A DNA stretch of 64,000 nucleotides from Pristionchus mayeri (lineage: Eukaryota > Nematoda > Chromadorea > Rhabditida > Neodiplogasteridae), in NCBI GenBank assembly GCA_036245805.1, contig BTRK01000003.1, forward strand, positions 17,524,464 through 17,588,463, in the 5' to 3' direction. The notes under the pieces are model-generated. The model ran no database searches, was not told where the DNA came from, and was given only the letters and a program-made list of their open reading frames with translations. Positions within the stretch are counted from its first letter, which is position 1; each line of letters begins with the position of its first letter. This document shows positions 57,901 to 64,000 of the stretch, piece after piece. Position numbers and translations under genes: made by a program.

Positions 57901-60900
57901 TTATCGTTCAGAGTCCTCGTAAGTATTACAGTGGGAGGGGGAACTCACAAAGACGTATCCTTGCTCGGTATGTTTAACAATCATCTCCAGCAGCTCGCAC
58001 TCCATAGAGATCAGTAGAGGACACACTCCTTCGGCGGTAAAGTAGTTTATCTTCAACATCATCGGTATGCCCTTGTTATCGTGATTCAGAATGGGCGGAA
58101 GGATATCCGTTCGAAGAAACACCAGCCCGGAGAGAATTTTCCTGCAACATCATGCATGTCATCAGGAATATGCAACGATTTCTGACGGTATTTTAACAAT
58201 AGATACTTTACAAGGGATGCCCAAAAGTAACCGCTGACCAATCAGAACTTTATCTATATATGGTCATACTAACCGATGATACATACCCGAGGCATCTGTT
58301 TGATATTGCCGCACTGATCGACTAAGGGTCAATAATCGATATTGTTAGTAGCTTGACTCTAATCATTCTGCGTGCGTTCTCTCGGATCCGGCGAGAGAGC
58401 ACGCAGAATGAAGAGAGCCTTTTGTCGCAGTTCCTATTATGCCTACAGTTGAGCAGTGAAATATACCTTAGAATGTTCGGATTCGAGTCATAGATAGGAT
58501 CCGACTTCATTTTCATCACCGTAAAGATGATATTACGAATGGGATTGATAATATTCTGAAACTTTGGTTGCGAGGAATGCATATTTTAATTGACAGACCA
58601 CTATTTCCTTAGTAGTCAGATCACCAAGTCCCTCTGGAACGACATTGAAGAATTCAAAGACTTCGCAGAGATATGTTTGAACCTGTAACAATAAAATGTT
58701 GGTTCTTTATCGATATTATTTAAAGTTTTTACACTTTCGACATGTTGCTCATCTGCCTCTGCGTGCTGGACAACCGGTTCCAATGCAGAGAAGACATTCG
58801 AACGAAGACGAGCAATTTCCTCAGCAGAGGGAGTTACAGACGAAGAAGGCAAGCTCCGCCCACTCGGAGGGGATAGGGAGAGGTTCGAAACCCGCACCCG
58901 CGCGTGTTCCTACAATTCAAATTATATGCTAAATTATTCCATAGCAAGCATTTTCGTCTGCTCTTGCCTTCTCTAAGCATCAAGCTCATCTTCAATTTGA
59001 TCAGCACACGTTTAGTTTAAAATGATTGGAAGTAGTATTTAGAATGGTTCCTAGAGAAAATGGCCTAATGCGGATCTCATAGATCGTTAACGTTTCATAA
59101 TAGTGATGTTTAGGGAAAAAACATATTTTTTTATTTGATTCGGTTTTGTTGAAAATCAAAAGAAAATCGGGTGAATGGACAATAGAAAATTAAGTGGACG
59201 TATTAGGCTGTTGCATGTTCCTTTCTTTTTTCATGCATGAACATTGTAAGCCCCACTGTTCTTTGCAATCGACCAATCAACAAATGGTTTGTTACAGTTG
59301 ATTGGGGCATGAGTACACTCTATATCGCGCACGATCTTGGTTCGATTATATCAGTGAGCATGGGTCAATTTAGATCGGAAGTCATCGTACTAGTATGCTT
59401 GATCCGAATGTTCAATTATTCACAGCTCCGAGGAGAGCAGTGATGTGCTGAATTTGTCACACTATTCTAAAGCAATATGATGGGGTATCTCATATGACAT
59501 ATCGCGAGAATTGCGCCTTAAAAACCCTGCATGAAATATGGGCCCGATGAGATATTCACTCTTTCTGAAAATAAGGATGTCAAATTATTTGAGACATAAT
59601 TCATAGACATCAATGAGAAGGGATGAATTGTGATGGGTTGTGAAGTACCTTACCGTGCATATATGCAATCATATTTAGGAAAATATTGGCCTATCCTTTC
59701 ACGAGCTGAATTCTTTGAAAAAAAGAGATTCACACGTTGAAATCAACAGATTTGGGTATCCCCTGTTTACCACACGTATTTGAATACTGATTTTTTGCAC
59801 GTAAGTGAACAATCAACTCTTATCCTAGTACTGGATGATTGCGCAGAATCAGAATGCCACGGATTCTCGGCAACAAGAGCCCAACTCAAAATGCTAAAAA
59901 TCGCCGTTTTTCGATGCTCATTTTCTGAAACGTGCTAACCACCCAAGATAGTGAGCAGATTCAAAACCATTTCATGGGTGTAATCCACAATCAAGACCAT
60001 ATCACAGGGTAATCAGAATATCTCGTCTGTCCACGTACTTCAACAGAATTGTCCAAAAGAAAAAAGAAAGGAACTTATGCAACAGCCTTATATTTGGCGT
60101 TCAGAGGTTTCATCTTTGAGCGCCTTTGTCACTAACCTCGTTTTCCATTACGGCATTGGGAGGATCGATGTCGGAAGTGTTTTTAGCCGATTCTTCCTTG
60201 TGCTCCTTGATCCATTCATCAGTTCTTCTTTGAAGTTCCTCATTCGTTTCTTCCGGTCCTTTCACTCTCTCCAAATCAGCCCACCAGTAGTGAGTGCAGT
60301 TGGCCGGGAGATAATGGGGTTGCTGGAAAAGGTTAAGTATTTGGGAGTAGAACGGTTAGAAAAAATAACAAAGCAGCCGGGTATTTTTAAGGGAAGGTCA
60401 GCATTTGTGGTCAGAAAAAAACATAACACTTAATACTAGGGTGGTGAAAACAGATCATCGGGTCGACCTTTCGAGCCGCTCGGTGGCTCGAGAGAGCTCA
60501 ATAGTCGATGAGCACGGACAGAATAAAGGGCGTGAGAAGATCAGCCGACCCGTTCTCGACGCGCAAAAAATGCTGCGTAAGAGAGGCTCCAGAAGGCGAA
60601 AATTTGTGAGCTGTTTTAGCCACACTACTGAATAATCAGTAACTTTTCGATGCCTGTTAAAGGAGTGCTCCGGGAAATGAATGTTACTGAGTCCCCTCAC
60701 GAAAATGGGAAACTGTAGCAAACCCTAGAAGGAGGTGGTAACTAAGTAAAGCGAGTGAAACATAAACCAACCAGGCGCGACCCTACGCGTATGAAAATAG
60801 CCTTAGAGGCGTCTATGAAACTTTGTACAAAGTGCTTTCTGATCGGGTGAGTGAGCTCTACAACATCCACTCTATCACTATGGGTGCTTGAACATTCCCC

Positions 60901-61800
60901 GGAGCACCCCTTTCACCATATGAACTTACAAGGATGCCTTGCTCGACGTGTTTGCGCAGAACTGTCACCACGATACGCTCACACATCATGAACAAAGGGC
61001 CGACAGCTTCGGCATTACATCCATCTCTTTCGCGAAAGAAAGCTAAGAAACCGCTCTCTTTTTCTTCGCGGTTCAGAGCGATCGGAATCACTCTATCGCG
61101 TAGATACACAAGACCAGAGAGAATTTTCCTGCAAAAATCCACGTTGTTTTAAATATGTTGATAAACTCTGTTTTCTTCCAACCAGTAGGTGGGCAACCCC
61201 ATTCCCACTAGTCAGAATACTGGTTACCAACTGGTCATGCAACTGGTCAGCCAGTGATCAGCTGTTTTTTTACCAGTGATCGACCAGTTAGTGTGGGCGG
61301 AGCATAGGCTAAGCATAGCGAAGCATAGCGCCACTGGTTCACCAGTTCCCTGATCAGTTGGTAATAAGTATCCCGACCAGTGGGTGGGGAATTGCCCACC
61401 TACCGGTTGTGAGAAACCAGAGAGAATACCTGATATCGTTCGGATCACAGTTGGGATCCGACCTCATACGGGCACACGTGAAAAAGAATTGACGAGTGGG
61501 AATCAGGATATTCTGAAATTGTTGGGTATAAGGAATTCAAAATATGATCAACCAACCACTTTCTCTATATCACTCAGCACACCCAGTCCCTCTGGAACTG
61601 CATCAAAGAATTCGAAGATCTCGCAGAGATATTTGTACATTAGGGCCTGAAATGGTAAAATTTTCTTTCTTCGAGAATTCAATTGACTAGCGTACACTTT
61701 CGATGTTTCTATCATTTTCGCTTCCGTTCTCGACCACATTCTCCAATAAGGAGAAGACATTCGAACGAAGACGGGCGATTTCTTCAGTAGAGGGAGGCAT
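54991..61800 (-). CDS. Protein of tandem five-exon modules, family unknown
   Basis: Minus strand, ATG at 61798-61800. Module 1: a 61696-61800, b 61557-61646, c 61430-61512, d 60930-61128, e 60137-60322. Module 2: a 58733-58909, b 58599-58682, c 58467-58555, d 57949-58141, e 57678-57803. Module 3: a 57216-57386, b 57077-57166, c 56950-57032, d 56673-56871, e 56318-56503. Module 4: a 55615-55781, b 55471-55560, c 55344-55426, d 54991-55189. Phases 0-0-2-0-0 repeat, so e joins the next a in frame for modules 1-3. Landmarks: a, EIARLRSNVFSALE; b, YLCEIFEFFDAVPEGLG; c, GSDPNCDPNDI; d, RKILSGLVYLRDRV; e, NCTHYWW-DLER. No signal peptide or membrane helix is seen; probably intracellular. Each module is ~230-245 residues. 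I do not recognise the family. Module 4 is damaged: exon a lacks one base at its acceptor, and exon d has TAA at 55153-55155 where others read an AGA codon. Confidence 0.75.
58365..58430. repeat. Short hairpin MITE in modular gene intron
   Basis: TCATTCTGCGTGCGTTCTCTC and GAGAGAGCACGCAGAATGA form a strong hairpin around GGATCCGGC. It is the best-preserved copy of the family also at 4868-4921, and lies in the intron between exons c and d of module 2. Confidence 0.75.
58910..60136 (-). other. Long intron between modules 1 and 2
   Basis: Donor GTTAGT after exon e of module 1, acceptor TTGTAG before exon a of module 2; the phase is 0 on both sides. No conserved exon or repeat was recognised inside. 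It is the longest intron of this gene before module 4. Confidence 0.55.
60661..60911. mobile_element. TTAA-type MITE, copy 2, in modular gene intron
   Basis: The ends AGGAGTGCTCCGGGAAATG / CATTCCCCGGAGCACCCCT match copy 1 at 36919-37206; the body is in opposite orientation (shared CACCCATAGTGA, CACCCGATCAGAAA). Left flank TTAA, right flank TTCA (one base decayed). It lies between exons d and e of module 1. Confidence 0.75.
61180..61408. mobile_element. MITE in modular gene intron (CCAGTAGGTGGGCAA ends)
   Basis: AACCAGTAGGTGGGCAA and the inverse of TTGCCCACCTACCGGTT form the ends. The interior repeats CCAGT/ACTGG phrases many times and can fold on itself. It lies between exons c and d of module 1. 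Confidence 0.75.
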
Positions 61801-61818
61801 CGAGTTGAGCAGTCACTG
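61801..61818 (-). promoter_or_regulatory. Probable splice or trans-splice acceptor before the modular gene ATG
   Basis: On the minus strand TTTCCAG ends 14 bases before the ATG at 61800 and is not followed by an upstream in-frame exon that I can identify. It could be a spliced-leader site or the end of a 5'UTR intron. Confidence 0.45.
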
Positions 61819-64000
61819 GAAAGTTTCAACATATGGAATGATCAAACATGCATAGACGGGTGTAGTGGATCGATCAAGAGAATAAATAGATAAAGTGCAC
61901 AGTACCGAATTCCTAGATCGATAATTTGGCTAGTGATCTAATGAACAAAACAATAGGTAAAAGCAGTATACTCCTAATGTGTGCATTTCCTAAGGGTTCA
62001 TTCCCAGTGGATGGCCTCAGGAGTAGGTCGGGATGCAACGGGACAGTGGGCACTCAAGTCCATCGGAAAAACTAACAAGTCGTCAGCATCAATCTAGCGT
62101 ACCTATCTCGAGGAGTGAAGAGAAGAAACTGATGGATGGATCATCTCCTGCCCCCTCCATCTCCTCCCGCCTCCTCCCTTCACAAGCTCCGCCCTTTTCT
62201 CCGCCCACCTTTCTCCTCCACTTCTCTCCCCGACTTCTCTAACCTGATCTCCTCCCAGATAATACAACTATGGCATGCGAGTAATCGATAGATCGAATAT
62301 GATATTCTGTTGTCCTTAAGGATGGAAAAACGAGCGATCCAACCCATCAAAGTGAAATTTTGACCGACATTGAACAATATTATCCATAGTCCGCCGTAGT
62401 CAACACGAAAATGAGTTAGTTTCTTCGATGGTATTCATCGATAAACAATCGAATTGGGTAGATAATGACTTGACGACTGCTTTTGCTTGCATTCTCCACT
62501 AGGCATGAGAAGACTTCTCAAGAAATGTGCGCGTCAGTTTCCCGTCGGTTAGATCGGTGAGAGAGTGTATAGAATGAAGGGAGATATTTCTTGCGGCGCC
62601 ATCCCTATTCTCCACACAGGTGGACGCGCCTAAGTTGGAATCAGCCCTGTTTTATCCTTGGGTGAGTCCCCATACGCTAACGTGACTTTATAAGTTGGAT
62701 CAGGTAAATAGGTCTAGCGAAAGGTGGGCACTCCAGACTGAATCAGCCCAAAATCACACTGTCCTAGTAGTGTTCTCCCGCGAGCCCAGTCTCGAAGACG
62801 GGATGTACTTTTACCCGAATGACCAAAAGGTTACGTAATGTCCAATTTGACGCATCGCATTGCGCAAGTTCAAATGGATAACACAAAAAACAGCAAATTG
62901 TTTGAAAAATGGGAAAATCATTTCGCGGCTTCCAAAAGTGATCATTCCATGATAGTGTGCTGAGTGAGTGCATTATCGGTACACCGAACCACATGTCTGA
63001 CTCTATTCTGTACTATCATCCGTGCACCCAATGCCCGATCGTACCCCTATATCTAAGCCCCCCCCCCTCATTTCCTCCCAATCACGGTAACGTGATAGTC
63101 GCTCTCATTCTTTCCCACTTAACCTACCCGTAAATAAAATTCAATGGTGGAATTTACAACTACACTGTGTTTCTAAGAATCCTATTGGTGAAGGCTCCCA
63201 TTTGAATGATAATGTATAAGGTGGACGATAGAATGGTAGAGTGGGAAAGAGGGGAGGGGTTATGGAAGAGGAGAGAGAAGGGAGAAGAGGTTCTTCCTCA
63301 ATGGGGAGAAGTTACGACCTGTGCATGAATGGAAAAGAATGGGAGATGAGTTAAGAATGCACGCGATCGCCACAAATAAGGACAAGGAGCACCTGTATAT
63401 ATGTTGTATTGTATCATTAATGTTCTGCGCACAGCCATACATTTGGGGAATTGCGCAAGCCACAGCATGGACGCATATTAGCACCTGTTCTAGTGTTTTC
63501 ATTGTTGCTCCGAACACGGATTATCCATATTCTCGGCACGCGCAATCAATCTGTGTTGGAAACACCTGGGTAACCCAAACAGCCGCGACGCTTGTGGGGA
63601 CTCATAAGGAATGGTCGTGAGGGAGTTTTTGGACGAGACAGCGGAATCGAAAGAGGATCAAATTCTGTGAACTTCTCTGTTGTCATATCTGATGAGGGCC
63701 ACTGCGCATGTCTGCGCTCGTAGTGGAGAGGGGGGGGGGCGGACAATCCGGCAACGGGACGCCCTTCGCTGGAGATTCGAGCTAGCCACTTGGGTGTTGT
63801 TTCATTGTAACCAGTATGTGCTACCCTACCTTTGCATATACAATTCTTGTTGCAAGGCGAACTTGAGTTTCACTCCATATCTATGTATTGGGTTCATGGT
63901 CAAAAATTGAGAATTTGAGTGAAAAATCATGGTTAGATAAACCCCAAATATCGTAACTAATCGATACTCATGTTACCGGGATAGAATGGTTAATGGAATA
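61819..64000. other. Upstream flank of modular gene, no supported gene
   Basis: Contains a CT-rich stretch (62150-62240), a hairpin fragment near 62540-62610 (ends CCATCCCTATTCT), the short repeat copy 2 (62763-62816), and G/C homopolymer runs near 63060 and 63730. Open frames up to 99 codons show no domain or splice pattern. Confidence 0.5.
62763..62816. repeat. Short conserved repeat, copy 2
   Basis: Nearly identical to 35160-35215 over about 50 bases (CCCGCGAGCCCAGTCTCGAA core), same orientation, with unrelated flanks. Confidence 0.6.

Noticed and set aside
62033..62242. Ser/Pro-rich frame upstream of the modular gene
   Set aside because: Short, CT-rich composition, no conserved motif, no convincing splice link to any gene.
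63050..63740. C- and G-homopolymer runs as a regulatory or quadruplex element
   Set aside because: Single short runs (about 9-10 bases) without the spaced G-tracts needed for a clear quadruplex claim.

Overview
This is a nuclear eukaryotic window that looks like a nematode of the rhabditid/diplogastrid kind. The evidence is dense short GT-AG introns, AG-rich acceptors just upstream of start codons (as in trans-spliced nematode genes), secreted von Willebrand A (vWA) + ShKT proteins, a SNAP-29 gene, an F-box gene and mariner elements. A Pristionchus-like worm would fit, but the species is not proven.

Layout. (1) 350-8654 (+): 3' part of a large vWA/ShKT secreted-protein gene; the window opens inside one of its introns. 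(2) 9503-10041 (+): small RING-H2 gene. (3) 11304-25496 (+): a complete, roughly 1,490-residue paralogue of gene 1, with signal peptide, four vWA domains in two alternating pairs, cysteine-rich spacers and eight ShKT-type domains. A tRNA-Pro(CGG) lies in one of its introns. (4) 25675-27496 (-): F-box-like gene with a probable one-base lesion. (5) 31215-33282 (+): SNAP-29, ten exons. (6) 33283-54990: repeat domain with two abutting giant palindromes, one carrying near-identical inverted mariner copies (38021-45714), the other built of three 2.46-kb foldback elements alternating with two 0.9-kb inverted segments (45715-54903). (7) 54991-61800 (-): a gene of four tandem copies of a five-exon module of unknown family. 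Its last module is broken, and its 3'-terminal exon appears twice inside the second palindrome. (8) 61801-64000: no convincing gene.

The most unusual signal is in the vWA genes. About twenty introns, at eight different positions relative to the protein, share one sequence family: a hairpin core related to CGTCGCCTGTC...GACAGGCGACG, often with GTGGTG/CACCAC near the splice sites. This looks like an introner-like (intron-making) element. The second strongest signal is the compound palindrome that has captured pieces of a host gene. The window also holds a hAT-type MITE with target duplication and a paralogous empty site, several foldback elements inside introns, a TTAA-flanked MITE family, a short CTCTCTCG-hairpin family and a TA-flanked Tc1/mariner-like element.

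Limits: exon boundaries were assigned by eye from splice consensus, reading frame and comparison between paralogues. No alignment, domain search or RNA evidence was available.
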